A program made the translations under genes and the position numbers. Below the pieces are notes generated by a model. That model made no database searches and was not told the origin of the DNA. It saw only the letters and a program-made list of their open reading frames with translations. From Myxococcales bacterium (lineage in GTDB: Bacteria > Myxococcota_A > Polyangia > Polyangiales > Polyangiaceae), in the NCBI GenBank assembly GCA_016712525.1, contig JADJQX010000008.1, forward strand, positions 1,494,501 through 1,558,500: DNA of 64,000 nt, written 5' to 3'. Of the stretch, positions 1-7,709 are shown in pieces (the first letter of the stretch is position 1; every line of letters begins with the position of its first letter).

Positions 1-482
1 TCGCGGCGGACACGTCGAGCCCCTCGGAGGCCGGCGCGCCGGACGCCTCGAACCCCGACGTCTTGGCACCACCCGACGCCGATCGGATCGACGGCGACGC
101 CGCGATAACCGCGCCCGACGGCCAGGTCGTCAATTGCGACGAGGACAACGACCGGTTCGCCAAGGTCGGCGGTGTGTGCGGCGGCTTCGACTGCGACGAC
201 TCCAACGGGAACGTCCGCCCCGATCGGGACTTCAACACCCTCACGCCGATCCCCGGCACGGGGCCCGGCAAGGGCGGCGACTGGAACTGCAACGGGACGG
301 TCGAGTACGAGCTCAAAGTCGGAGTGGACGAACGCTGTCCACTCCTCGGGGTGGCGTGCGAGGCCGGCTTCGTCAACGCGCAGCCAACGTGCGGTTCGAT
401 GGCGCGCTTCGTGGTCTGCGAGAAGAACGGGCTCGGCTGCCGCAAAGCGTCCGACACCCTTCGAGCCGTCGGGTGCAGGTGA
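1..482 (+). CDS. Putative secreted protein with MopE-like Cys/Asp metal-binding motif (3' part only)
   Basis: Partial gene. The frame is open from base 3 to the TGA at 480-482, giving about 159 visible residues; start and signal peptide lie outside the window. The first part is rich in Asp, Ala, Pro and Ser. It is followed by NCDEDNDRF and GGFDCDDSNG, the acidic Cys-Asp pattern of MopE-type 'putative metal-binding' modules common in secreted myxobacterial proteins. Ten Cys lie in the last ~120 residues, which suggests disulfides or metal ligands in an exported protein. The stop lies 4 nt before the kinase ATG at 487, so the two are probably co-transcribed. Family assignment rests on the motif only. 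Confidence 0.6.
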   Translation, partial: AADTSSPSEAGAPDASNPDVLAPPDADRIDGDAAITAPDGQVVNCDEDNDRFAKVGGVCGGFDCDDSNGNVRPDRDFNTLTPIPGTGPGKGGDWNCNGTVEYELKVGVDERCPLLGVACEAGFVNAQPTCGSMARFVVCEKNGLGCRKASDTLRAVGCR

Positions 483-486
483 GACC

Positions 487-1887
487 ATGACGACCCCGAA
501 CGGAACGAGGCTCGACGACGGTCCGCGGCGAGAGGCCCCTCGCGCAGCGACGAGCTTCGTGCCGGCCCCAGGGGAGGTCGTCGCCGCGCGGTACCGCCTC
601 GAAAAATTGCTCGGTCGGGGCGGCATGGGGCAGGTGTGGCTTGCGAAGCACACGGAGCTCGACACGCCCTTCGCCGTGAAATTCCTGGAGCGATCGCTCC
701 TCGACGACGTCGATCGGGACACGACGCTCCAGCGCTTCCGCGACGAGGCCAAGATCACGTCGGCGCTGGCGAAGAGGACGCGCCACATCGTGGCCGTGAC
801 CGACTACGGGGACATCGGCGGCGTCCCGTTCCTCGTTATGGAGGTGCTCGAAGGCCGCTCGCTCGACGAGGCGCTGAGGAGCCGCCCCTTCACCCCGGAA
901 GGGACACTCGTCATCCTTCGGCAGCTCGCGAAGGCGCTAGCGACCGCCCACGCCGCCGGCCTCATCCATCGTGATCTCAAGCCCGCCAACGTCTTCGTAT
1001 GCACGGACGACGATGGCTCGCCTCTCGTGAAGGTGCTCGATTTCGGCCTGGTTCGGCCCGTGCGCCCACAAGATCGGAAGTCGACCCAGAAGGGCATCGC
1101 CGTCGGCACCCCTTCGTACATGAGCCCCGAGCAGGCCCGCGCGCTGCCCGACGTCGACCACCGCGCCGACGTATGGTCTCTCGCCGTCGTGAGCTACGAG
1201 CTGATGACGGGCAAGGAGCCCTGGGAAGGGGAGACGGTGCAGGAGGTCTTGGTCAACGTCTGCCGCTCCGAGTACGCCCCGATCTCGAAGCACGTGCCGG
1301 CGCTCCGACGCTTCGACCCGTTCTACGAGAGAGCGTTCCGCCGGCACGTCGATGACCGCTATCGTTCGGCGGAGGAGCTCGTCGAGGCGTTCGGCCGCGC
1401 GTGCGCATGCGACGATGCCCCCGACACCGCCCCGGTCGCCGCGGCTGAGGCCCCCACCCCCGTCACTCGATCACGCCGGAGCCCTTGGGTCGCGGGGCTC
1501 CTCGCGGCGCTGGCCCTGGCGATCGTCGTCCCCCTCGCGCTGCGCAACGGCCCCTCGGTCTCTACGAGCGCGAGCCCCGCCCTCGGATCCGCTCACGGGA
1601 GCGCCGCCGCGCCGTCGACCCCGGCGAGCCTCGCGCCTCTCGTCGCCGTGCACGACCTCCCGACGGCCGCCCCGCCCGCGAGCGCCCCCCTCCCGCTCGG
1701 TCGGCATCCGGCGGCCACCGCCAAAGCCGCATCGACAGGGCAGCCCGCTCCGATCTCCGCCGCGCCACCCAAGACCGTCGAGACGGTGGCGCCCAAGACG
1801 CCCGAGCCCGCAGCGCCCAAGACGCCCGAGCCCGCAGCGCCCAAGACGCCCGAGCAGAAGCCCCACGACAAGAGCGCGGTGTTCTGA
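487..1887 (+). CDS. Ser/Thr protein kinase, membrane-anchored (PknB-like)
   Basis: 466 residues from the ATG at 487; the frame is open further upstream, but that part is antisense-like Ala/Arg-rich sequence overlapping the preceding gene. All kinase hallmarks are visible: glycine loop GRGGMGQVW (~43-51), Lys65 in AVKFL, HRDLKPANVF (161-170), DFG (185-187) and TPSYMSPEQ (208-216). One hydrophobic segment (~323-345) should anchor the cytoplasmic kinase in the membrane. The extracytoplasmic tail is low-complexity Ala/Pro/Ser and ends in APKTPEPA repeats. It should phosphorylate Ser/Thr of unknown partners. No PASTA or other sensor domain is seen. The close spacing to the upstream Cys-rich secreted protein suggests a shared envelope role (inference). 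Confidence 0.93.
   Translation: MTTPNGTRLDDGPRREAPRAATSFVPAPGEVVAARYRLEKLLGRGGMGQVWLAKHTELDTPFAVKFLERSLLDDVDRDTTLQRFRDEAKITSALAKRTRHIVAVTDYGDIGGVPFLVMEVLEGRSLDEALRSRPFTPEGTLVILRQLAKALATAHAAGLIHRDLKPANVFVCTDDDGSPLVKVLDFGLVRPVRPQDRKSTQKGIAVGTPSYMSPEQARALPDVDHRADVWSLAVVSYELMTGKEPWEGETVQEVLVNVCRSEYAPISKHVPALRRFDPFYERAFRRHVDDRYRSAEELVEAFGRACACDDAPDTAPVAAAEAPTPVTRSRRSPWVAGLLAALALAIVVPLALRNGPSVSTSASPALGSAHGSAAAPSTPASLAPLVAVHDLPTAAPPASAPLPLGRHPAATAKAASTGQPAPISAAPPKTVETVAPKTPEPAAPKTPEPAAPKTPEQKPHDKSAVF
1789..1854 (+). repeat. 24-bp tandem repeat in kinase tail
   Basis: Two exact 24-bp units (1789-1812, 1813-1836) and an 18-bp partial unit (1837-1854) encode the APKTPEPA octapeptide repeats at the kinase C-terminus. 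The in-frame unit length points to copy-number variation that keeps the reading frame. Confidence 0.9.
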
Positions 1888-1942
1888 GCGTGGAGTGCCC
1901 ATGCGCGTGCCCCCCCCCGGGGCGGCGCACGGACGGTCGGCT

Positions 1943-2743
1943 TCAGGGCACTTGGAAGCAGTAAAAACGCCTTCGGGCGTCGCACGTGCGGCCACCGAAC
2001 GCCGTCCAGTCGGTCGGGGTCGGCGAAGCGATACGGCGCGCGTTTCCAGCGACGCCGCTCTGGTTCGCGAGCGCGCTCGTCCAGCCGTTGCAGTCCTGCG
2101 TGGAGGCCGTCCCGTCGCCGTTCGAGCCCGTCCACACGTAGGTGACGAACATGTTCTCGTCTTGGTCGACGCGGAGGCCGCTCGCGAGGCGATCCATCGG
2201 CACGAGTGGCCCCTTCGTGATGAGGTCGGCGCGGCTCGCGGCGACGAGCACCGGGGGCACACCGCCCGCGGTTCCGGGCAGCGAGTACGGCCAGTCGGCG
2301 ATGCGCCCCGAGGCGTTGAACTTGGTGCCGGACCCGTTCGTGAACGAGAGCCACGCCACGTACTTTCCGGGGAGGCTCGCGGCCATGGCCTCGGTTCGGC
2401 AGATGTCGTCGGCGGCGGTCCATGGCGTCTGCCCCGAGGGGAGGCCCGCACCGAACGCGCCAGTGACGCTGGCCGAGGTCACGAACACGAAGTGGAGCGG
2501 CACGGCCCCGTCGGCGGCATCCACGGGGGGCGTCGAGGTGTCGGGGATCGCCGCGTCGGCCGCGTCGACCGGTGGCGTGGCCGCGTCGACGGAAGAGGCC
2601 CCATCGGGTGTGGCGGTCGAGGCCGTGGGGGCCGTGGCGTCGGGGGCCGAGGTCGGGTCGTCTCCTACACATGCGACCATGGCGCAGGGCACGGCGAAGA
2701 CAAGGGCGGCAAGGGAAGCGAGCGGACGGAGTGAGCGCACCAT
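1943..2743 (-). CDS. Lipoprotein with DUF1554/C-type-lectin-like domain
   Basis: 266 residues. The signal sequence ends in MVAC (lipobox, Cys ~25), so an outer- or inner-membrane lipoprotein is expected. Residues ~28-80 are an Ala/Asp/Pro linker with PPVDAADAA repeats. The C-terminal ~185 residues contain ADDICRTEAMAASLPGKYVAW, VWTGSNGDGT, CNGWTS and RRFYCFQ. These Cys and Trp positions resemble the endostatin/C-type-lectin-like fold annotated DUF1554 in Leptospira and Deltaproteobacteria. The role is probably cell-surface ligand binding, but the ligand is unknown. It converges on the upstream kinase gene with a 55-bp gap. Confidence is high for lipoprotein and moderate for the domain name. 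Confidence 0.75.
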   Translation of the reverse strand: MVRSLRPLASLAALVFAVPCAMVACVGDDPTSAPDATAPTASTATPDGASSVDAATPPVDAADAAIPDTSTPPVDAADGAVPLHFVFVTSASVTGAFGAGLPSGQTPWTAADDICRTEAMAASLPGKYVAWLSFTNGSGTKFNASGRIADWPYSLPGTAGGVPPVLVAASRADLITKGPLVPMDRLASGLRVDQDENMFVTYVWTGSNGDGTASTQDCNGWTSALANQSGVAGNARRIASPTPTDWTAFGGRTCDARRRFYCFQVP

Positions 2744-3056
2744 GCCCTAGGAATAGCAGCCTCGAAGCGCCGAGGCGCGCCTTCGCGACGCACTTCTCCG
2801 GAGGGCATGCGCGGGCTCCGCTCGAGCTCGGTCGAAAATGTCCCCGACCTGCGACGCACGATCGCGGACGGCATCGTACCGGGTGCAACGTTTCGGTCGT
2901 CGCGTCTCTCTCCTCTCCCCTCGAGAGTGCGCGGCGGCCCGGAAGGTCTCGTGTCGGCGCCTCCCTCCCCTTCGGGCGCCGATGTCGAGGCCTTCCGCCT
3001 TTTGTGGGCGCGGCGGGTCGTTCTCGGGCCTTTCGTTCTTTGCTACACCTCGTTCC
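2744..3056. promoter_or_regulatory. Divergent intergenic region with 8-bp inverted repeat
   Basis: 313 bp between two divergent genes, so both promoters should lie here. A perfect stem TCGGCGCC/GGCGCCGA (2954-2961 and 2975-2982, 13-nt loop) sits about 75 bp before the frnE-like start. A 6-bp stem GCCTCG/CGAGGC lies near 2759-2776. No convincing -35/-10 pair and no gene were seen. Confidence 0.4.
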
Positions 3057-3725
3057 ATGCTCGAAGCGCCCCCGCCCTCCGGCGAGATCGTGGTGAACCT
3101 GGTCGCCGACTTCGTCTGTCCGTGGTGTTTCATCGGCGCGACCCGCCTGGATCAAGCCGTGGCGGCGCTCTCCGAGAAGGGCCAAAAGGCGTCCGTGAAG
3201 GTCGTGCACCAGCCTTTTTTGCTCGACCCGAGCACGCCCCCCGAAGGGCGCGATCTCCGGGAGCACCTCGCCGCGAAGTACGGCGGCGACCCCGAGGCGA
3301 TGTTCGCGAGGGTAGAAGGCGTCGCGCGTGAGAGCGGCATCGCGCTCGACTTCACCAAGGTGCGCAGGAGCGTCTCCACGCAGAAGGCGCACACGCTCGT
3401 GCAGCACACCCTCGAGCTCGGCACGCAGCCGGCGTTCGTGAAGGCGCTCTACGAAGCCTATTTCCTCGAGGGGAAAGACATCGGCGACGACGAGGTGCTG
3501 CTCTCCCTCGCGGAGCGCCACGGCCTCCCGCGCGACGAAGCGAAGCGCCTGCTCGCCTCGCCGGAAGAGCTCGACGAGACCCTGGCCGAGGCGCGCGCCG
3601 CGAAAGACCAGGGGATCTCGGGTGTGCCGTTCTTCGTCTTCGATGGGCGCTTCGCGGTGTCGGGCGCGCAGGGTGTGCCGGTGCTCGTCGAAGCGCTCAC
3701 ACGCTCCCTCCCGCCCGCCGGCTGA
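3057..3725 (+). CDS. DsbA-family oxidoreductase, FrnE-like
   Basis: 222 residues from the ATG at 3057. The thioredoxin-fold active site CPWC (Cys21-Cys24) in DFVCPWCFIG, the central all-helical insertion, and SGVPFFVFDGRFAVSGAQ near the C-terminus (cis-Pro loop) match the FrnE/HCCA-isomerase-like branch of the DsbA superfamily. The length is normal for this family. There is no signal peptide, so it is a cytoplasmic disulfide oxidoreductase or isomerase, unlike classical periplasmic DsbA. Its frame runs open upstream, but residues before Met73 of that frame look non-coding. The next gene starts 5 nt after its stop. FrnE relatives act in oxidative-stress tolerance; the substrate here is unknown. 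Confidence 0.9.
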   Translation: MLEAPPPSGEIVVNLVADFVCPWCFIGATRLDQAVAALSEKGQKASVKVVHQPFLLDPSTPPEGRDLREHLAAKYGGDPEAMFARVEGVARESGIALDFTKVRRSVSTQKAHTLVQHTLELGTQPAFVKALYEAYFLEGKDIGDDEVLLSLAERHGLPRDEAKRLLASPEELDETLAEARAAKDQGISGVPFFVFDGRFAVSGAQGVPVLVEALTRSLPPAG

Positions 3726-3730
3726 TCGCC

Positions 3731-4852
3731 GTGGGGGGAGCCCGATCGCGGCGGTTCACCTTGGGTCGCCCTGCGATCCTCGGTGTCGTCGTGGGCGCGG
3801 CCGGCGCCTTCGTCGCGGTCGCGGCCTCGGGCGACGCACCCACGCGTGAGCCCGTGCGCGTCGACTACCGCAGCGAAGGCCAGTGCCCGTCGGGGGCGGC
3901 CTTCTTCGGCGAGGTCCGCGCCCGCACCGACAAGGTCCGGATCGCCACGGAAGGCGAACCGGCGCGCGTGCTCCGTGTCGAGGTCCAAGAGGGAGCCAAG
4001 GACAGCCAGGGCTCGCTCGTCGTCGTCGGGGCCGACGGAGCCGCCTCGTCCGTCCGGAGGGTGCGCGCCACCACGTGCGACGACGTCGTGCGCGCCCTCG
4101 CGCTCGTCGCGGCCCTCGCCATCGATCCCGAAGCCAAGACGGCGCCGCGCGTCGCCCCCTCGCCTTTGCCCCAAGCTCCCGACGCCGAGCCCCCTCCTTC
4201 GGCCACTGCCCCCGCGACCGCCGTCGATGCCGGGGCTCCCGAAGCCGCAACGAGCCCGCCACCGCGCACGACCGCTCGCACGACGCCCACCGCCACGCCC
4301 AAGCTGCCCGAACCGCCCGAGCCCCCCGCGAAGACGGAGATCTCCCTCGGTCTCGGCGTGGGCCTCGAGGGCGCGACGGTGCTCGAGGCGCGCCCCTCGC
4401 CGGTGCTCGTCTTGGGCTTCGACGTCGCGCGAAATCGCCTGCTCGCGCCGTGGCTCGCCCTCCGCCTCGCGCGGAGCTTCGAGGGTGAGGCGGCCACGGC
4501 GGCGGGCACGGCGAAGCTCGTCTTTTCGTCGGCCGCGCTCGAGGGGTGCCCACTCCGCCTGCGCCTCGCCGAGCCCCTCGCGCTGTCTCCTTGCGCCCGC
4601 GTCGCCTTCGGTTTCGTCGAGGCCGAGGGCGCAGGCATCTCCACTCCGGCGAGCGCGCTCCGAGGGTGGGGAGATGTGGGCATGCACGCCCGGGCCGCCC
4701 TTCACCTCGCGGGACCCGTGCACCTCGACGGGCACGTCGGAGCGCGTGTGCCCCTCTTTCGCGACACGTACTTCGTCGACGCGGGCACCACGCTCTACGA
4801 GATTCCACGGGTCCTGCTCGCGTTCGGCGGAGAGCTCCGCGTCGCGTTCTGA
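3731..4852 (+). CDS. Uncharacterised envelope protein with N-terminal anchor and Pro-rich linker
   Basis: 373 residues from the GTG at 3731, 5 nt after the FrnE-like stop, so co-transcribed and probably co-translated. A basic N-terminus (MGGARSRRF) precedes a hydrophobic segment (~14-33), so it is either a signal sequence or an anchor. Residues ~40-130 form a compact domain containing GQCPSGAAFFGEVRART and TTCDDVVRALALVAALAI. A long Pro/Ala/Thr linker (~135-200) follows. The C-terminal ~175 residues alternate hydrophobic and Gly/Arg positions, as in an outer-membrane beta-barrel (inference). Similar architectures occur as hypothetical proteins in myxobacteria. No function can be assigned. Confidence 0.7.
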   Translation: MGGARSRRFTLGRPAILGVVVGAAGAFVAVAASGDAPTREPVRVDYRSEGQCPSGAAFFGEVRARTDKVRIATEGEPARVLRVEVQEGAKDSQGSLVVVGADGAASSVRRVRATTCDDVVRALALVAALAIDPEAKTAPRVAPSPLPQAPDAEPPPSATAPATAVDAGAPEAATSPPPRTTARTTPTATPKLPEPPEPPAKTEISLGLGVGLEGATVLEARPSPVLVLGFDVARNRLLAPWLALRLARSFEGEAATAAGTAKLVFSSAALEGCPLRLRLAEPLALSPCARVAFGFVEAEGAGISTPASALRGWGDVGMHARAALHLAGPVHLDGHVGARVPLFRDTYFVDAGTTLYEIPRVLLAFGGELRVAF

Positions 4853-4996
4853 ACGTCGTCGCGCGTGCGGGCCCGGGGAGCCTCCACGCGCACGGCCTGC
4901 GCGCGAGCCCCGCGGCCGCTCCAACGTGTCGCGATTCGGTGACAGGGCGCATCGACGGGCCACGCTGCGGCGAAGTCGTGGTAGGCCTCGGTCGAA

Positions 4997-6217
4997 ATGC
5001 GCGTCGTCTTCCTCGCCCCGCTCTACCCCCCCGAGATGATGCAATACACGCGCGGCCTCGCCGAGGTCGGGGCCGAGGTGTACGGCGTCGCCGACAGCCC
5101 GCGCGAGGCCATCCCCCGGCAGGTCCGCCCCTACCTGACCGATTACTTGCAGGTTCCACGCATCATGGACGAGGACGACGTCCTCGAGCGCGTGACGGCG
5201 TGGATCGCGGGCAAGGGCATCGACCGCATCGTCACGAACTGGGAGCCCCTGGTCGTGCTCGCGGCGCGCCTCCGCGAGCGCCACGGCATGCCGGGCATGA
5301 GCGTCGATACCGCCAAGGGCTTCCGCGACAAGCAGCTCATGAAAGAGCGCGTGCGCGCGGCCGGCCTCCGTGTGCCCAAGTCGCGCCGCACCCGCTCCGA
5401 CGACGCCATCCGCGAGGCCGCCGAGGAGATCGGCTACCCCATGGTGGTGAAGCCCATCGACGGCGCCGGCAGCGCGAACACCTACAAAGTGTCGAGCCGC
5501 GCGGAGCTCGAACAGACGATCCCGAAGATGCGCGGCGTGCCCGAGATCATCTGCGAGGAGTACATCGACGGCGAGGAGTTCACGTTCGACACCGTGTGCA
5601 TCGGCGGAAAGCCCGCCTTCGAGAACGTCGCGGCGTACCTGCCGAAGCCGCTCGAGATGCGCACGATCCAGTGGATTTCTCCGGTGATCATCACCGTCAA
5701 AGAGATGTACCAGCCGAAGCTCCGCCCGGGCGTCGAGCTCGGCCGCAAGGTGCTCACGGCGCTCGGTATGGACGACGGCTTCACGCACATGGAGTGGTAC
5801 CTGACCTCGAAGGGCGAGGCCGTGTTCGGCGAGATCGGCGCGCGGCCCGGCGGCGCGTGCCTCGTCGATCAGATGAACTACACCTGCGACATCGATCTCT
5901 TCCGCGAGTGGGCGAACGTCGTCTGCCACAAGCGATTTTCCGCGAGCACGAAGCGCCTCTACAACGCGGCGATCGTGTTCAAGCGCGCGCTCGGCGAGGG
6001 GCGCATCTCGCGCATCGAGGGCCTCGGAGACTGGCTCCGCGCGTGCGGCGACTGGGTCACCGAGGAGCGCCTCTTGCGCCCGGGCACGCCCCGCCGTAAC
6101 TGGAAGAACACCCTGCTCTCGGACGGGTACGTCCACGTGCGCCACCCCGAGTACCGCGAGGCGCACCGCATGGCGTTCATGGCCGCCACGAACATCCGCA
6201 TGTACGCCGAGCCCTGA
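4997..6217 (+). CDS. ATP-grasp ligase, paralogue 1
   Basis: 406 residues. An N-terminal Rossmann-like pre-ATP-grasp domain (MRVVFLAPLY; NWEP ~81-84) is followed by the ATP-grasp core: FRDK (109-112), MVVKPIDGAGSA (149-160, nucleotide-binding Lys and Gly loop), CEEYIDGEEF (186-195), THMEWY (263-268) and GEIGARPGG (278-286, Mg-binding Glu). The family joins a carboxylate to an amine or thiol through an acyl-phosphate; the substrate cannot be read from sequence. It shares length and the RDK, HMEW and EIGxRPxG positions with the ligases at 25549 and 28346, so the three are likely paralogues. It stands alone, with 144 bp before it and a convergent gene 3 nt after it. Confidence 0.88.
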   Translation: MRVVFLAPLYPPEMMQYTRGLAEVGAEVYGVADSPREAIPRQVRPYLTDYLQVPRIMDEDDVLERVTAWIAGKGIDRIVTNWEPLVVLAARLRERHGMPGMSVDTAKGFRDKQLMKERVRAAGLRVPKSRRTRSDDAIREAAEEIGYPMVVKPIDGAGSANTYKVSSRAELEQTIPKMRGVPEIICEEYIDGEEFTFDTVCIGGKPAFENVAAYLPKPLEMRTIQWISPVIITVKEMYQPKLRPGVELGRKVLTALGMDDGFTHMEWYLTSKGEAVFGEIGARPGGACLVDQMNYTCDIDLFREWANVVCHKRFSASTKRLYNAAIVFKRALGEGRISRIEGLGDWLRACGDWVTEERLLRPGTPRRNWKNTLLSDGYVHVRHPEYREAHRMAFMAATNIRMYAEP

Positions 6218-6220
6218 ACG

Positions 6221-7111
6221 TCACCCCTTCGGGGATCGCGACACGGCGGGGGAGCTCCCCTCCACGAGGCGCACCGTGCCGTCCTCGCCGAGGGAGACCT
6301 TGCCCTCGCGGAGCAGGTGCCCGACCGCGCGTTTGTAGGCTTTTTTGCTGAGGCCGAAGAGCCGCCGGAGCTCGTCGGGGCTCGACTTGTCGGACACCCG
6401 CGCTTTGGGCGAGCGCGTGAGCACCCCCAGGACGGCCTCGGCGTCCTCGTGGATCTCTTCGTGCGCGAGCCCGCGAAGCGAGAGCTCGAAGCGCCCATCG
6501 GGGTGCACCTTCGCGACACGAAACTCGGCCACCTCACCGCGCGAGAGCACGTGCGGCTCGCTCGCGGGCAAGAGCCCCACGCACCTTCGCTCGACGATCA
6601 CGAAGAGCCCGATGTGCGGCTCGTTGCGGTACGCCTCGCCCGAGACCCACTCGCCCACCGTGAAGCCTCGGCGCTCGCGCAGCATCTCGGAGACCCGCAT
6701 GGTGCCGGCGAGCCGCCCCGACGGGTCGACGTAGAGCCCCACGGGCACGCGCATGCCCTTCACGAGATCCTGCGTGCGCTCGGCGTGCGGCACGAAGAGC
6801 TCCTTCGGGAGCCCCCAGTCCACGAACGCGCCGATGCCCGACACCTGGGTGACCTCGAGGAACGTCACCTGCCCGAGCCCGAGCTTGGGCCTGCGGGTGG
6901 TCGCGAGCGGGCGGTCCTCCGAGTCGAGCGTGACGAACACCTCGACTTCGTCTCCCACCTGCGTCCCCGACGGCACCTCGGCCCCGGGCAGGAGCACCAC
7001 GGGGCCACGAGGGTCGTCGCCTCGACCGGGGAGCGCGAGGAACGCGCCGGGCGGACCGAAGCGCCGGACGACGAGCGAGACGACACGACCGAGCACGGCA
7101 CGATGAGGCAT
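6221..7111 (-). CDS. CvfB-like S1 RNA-binding protein
   Basis: 296 residues. Consecutive S1-like OB-fold segments are visible (GQVTFLEVTQVSGIGAFVDWG ~91-111; a third with GLFVIVERRCVGLLPASE ~170-187). They are followed by a C-terminal winged-helix-like segment containing DELRRLFGLSKKAYKRAVGHLL. This is the domain order of CvfB/YitL proteins, RNA-binding regulators first linked to virulence gene expression in Staphylococcus. It is cytoplasmic, with no signal or membrane segment. It converges with the ATP-grasp gene (stops 3 nt apart) and diverges from the GMC unit. Its RNA targets are unknown. Confidence 0.85.
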   Translation of the reverse strand: MPHRAVLGRVVSLVVRRFGPPGAFLALPGRGDDPRGPVVLLPGAEVPSGTQVGDEVEVFVTLDSEDRPLATTRRPKLGLGQVTFLEVTQVSGIGAFVDWGLPKELFVPHAERTQDLVKGMRVPVGLYVDPSGRLAGTMRVSEMLRERRGFTVGEWVSGEAYRNEPHIGLFVIVERRCVGLLPASEPHVLSRGEVAEFRVAKVHPDGRFELSLRGLAHEEIHEDAEAVLGVLTRSPKARVSDKSSPDELRRLFGLSKKAYKRAVGHLLREGKVSLGEDGTVRLVEGSSPAVSRSPKG

Positions 7112-7138
7112 GGCGGCCCACCATACCCCATCGCAGGC

Positions 7139-7162
7139 CCTCGAATTCTCGGGGTTTCGAGG
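7139..7162. promoter_or_regulatory. Inverted repeat between divergent cvfB-like and GMC genes
   Basis: CCTCGAA (7139-7145) and TTCGAGG (7156-7162) form a perfect 7-bp dyad with a 10-nt spacer. It lies in the 121-bp region that must hold both divergent promoters. It could be an operator or a small RNA hairpin; nothing further supports either reading. Confidence 0.3.
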
Positions 7163-7232
7163 CGCGCGAAGAATGTGAGGATAGGCTCACGTTTCCGAGA
7201 CACGCGGCCGACCCTTTGGTAAGGTGGCGCCC

Positions 7233-7709
7233 ATGAACCTCCGCAAGCGCCCCGTGCTCGAGGGCACGTACGACGTCCCCACACGAGAGCCTCTCCCGGT
7301 CTCGGCGGGCACGCTGCGGCGTGGGCGAGCCGTGGCGGAGGCCCTCTTCGCGAGCGAGGCGGGCGCGCCCGACCACGAGCGCCTCGTGTGGCTCGAGCGC
7401 GAGATGGCGAGCTTCGTGGGCCACGCCGGAGAGGACGCGCGGCGCATCTTGGGCTTGAGCCTCCTCGCGGTGACCGTGCTCGGGCCGATCATGGCCGGGA
7501 AGTGGGGCTTTCTAGGTCGCTCCCTCGCCGAGCGGCAGGCCATCCTCGCCCGGGTCGAGCACAGCTTCTTGTCGACGGCGCTGCTCGCTGTGAAGGCGGT
7601 GCTCTGCATCCTCTACTTCGAGCACCCGGCCGCCACACGCGAGATCGGCGGGCCGTTCGGCTGCCTCGTCGAGGGCGAAGGCGCCACTGCGAAAGGAGGC
7701 CAGTCATGA
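7233..7709 (+). CDS. Small membrane-associated partner of GMC oxidoreductase
   Basis: 158 residues from the ATG at 7233, chosen over the GTG at 7224 because AAGGTGG (7221-7227) is then correctly spaced. Hydrophobic stretches lie near LGLSLLAVTVLGPIMAG and ALLAVKAVLCILYF. The pattern ERQAILARVEHSFL...AVKAVLCILYF...GGPFG resembles the helical region that precedes the FAD domain in long-chain alcohol oxidases and the small subunit found beside other GMC dehydrogenases. It overlaps the next gene by 4 nt (ATGA), which implies translational coupling and a two-subunit complex. It probably tethers the flavoprotein to the membrane. No cofactor motif is seen. Confidence 0.72.
   Translation: MNLRKRPVLEGTYDVPTREPLPVSAGTLRRGRAVAEALFASEAGAPDHERLVWLEREMASFVGHAGEDARRILGLSLLAVTVLGPIMAGKWGFLGRSLAERQAILARVEHSFLSTALLAVKAVLCILYFEHPAATREIGGPFGCLVEGEGATAKGGQS

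Noticed and set aside
172..486. N-terminal extension of the first kinase
   Set aside because: The frame is open, but the extension overlaps the Cys-rich gene in another frame and is Ala/Arg/Ser-rich noise. ATG 487 starts immediately before the real kinase sequence.
1789..1854. Tandem 24-bp repeat as possible CRISPR or VNTR array
   Set aside because: Units are contiguous without spacers and lie in frame inside the kinase tail, so it is a coding repeat only.
1593..3521. 642-codon minus-strand frame spanning kinase tail, lipoprotein and DsbA-like genes
   Set aside because: Crosses three genes in the wrong frame, without recognisable motifs.
4861..4891. GCGCGTG/CACGCGC repeat after the envelope-protein gene as terminator
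   Set aside because: The 17-nt GC-rich loop and absence of a T-run make it indistinguishable from chance in such GC-rich DNA.
3458..6166. 902-codon open frame on the minus strand across the DsbA-like, envelope and ATP-grasp genes
   Set aside because: Its translation is Arg/Ala/His-biased with no domain, and it is antisense to three genes with clear motifs. It is a shadow frame caused by high GC at third codon positions.
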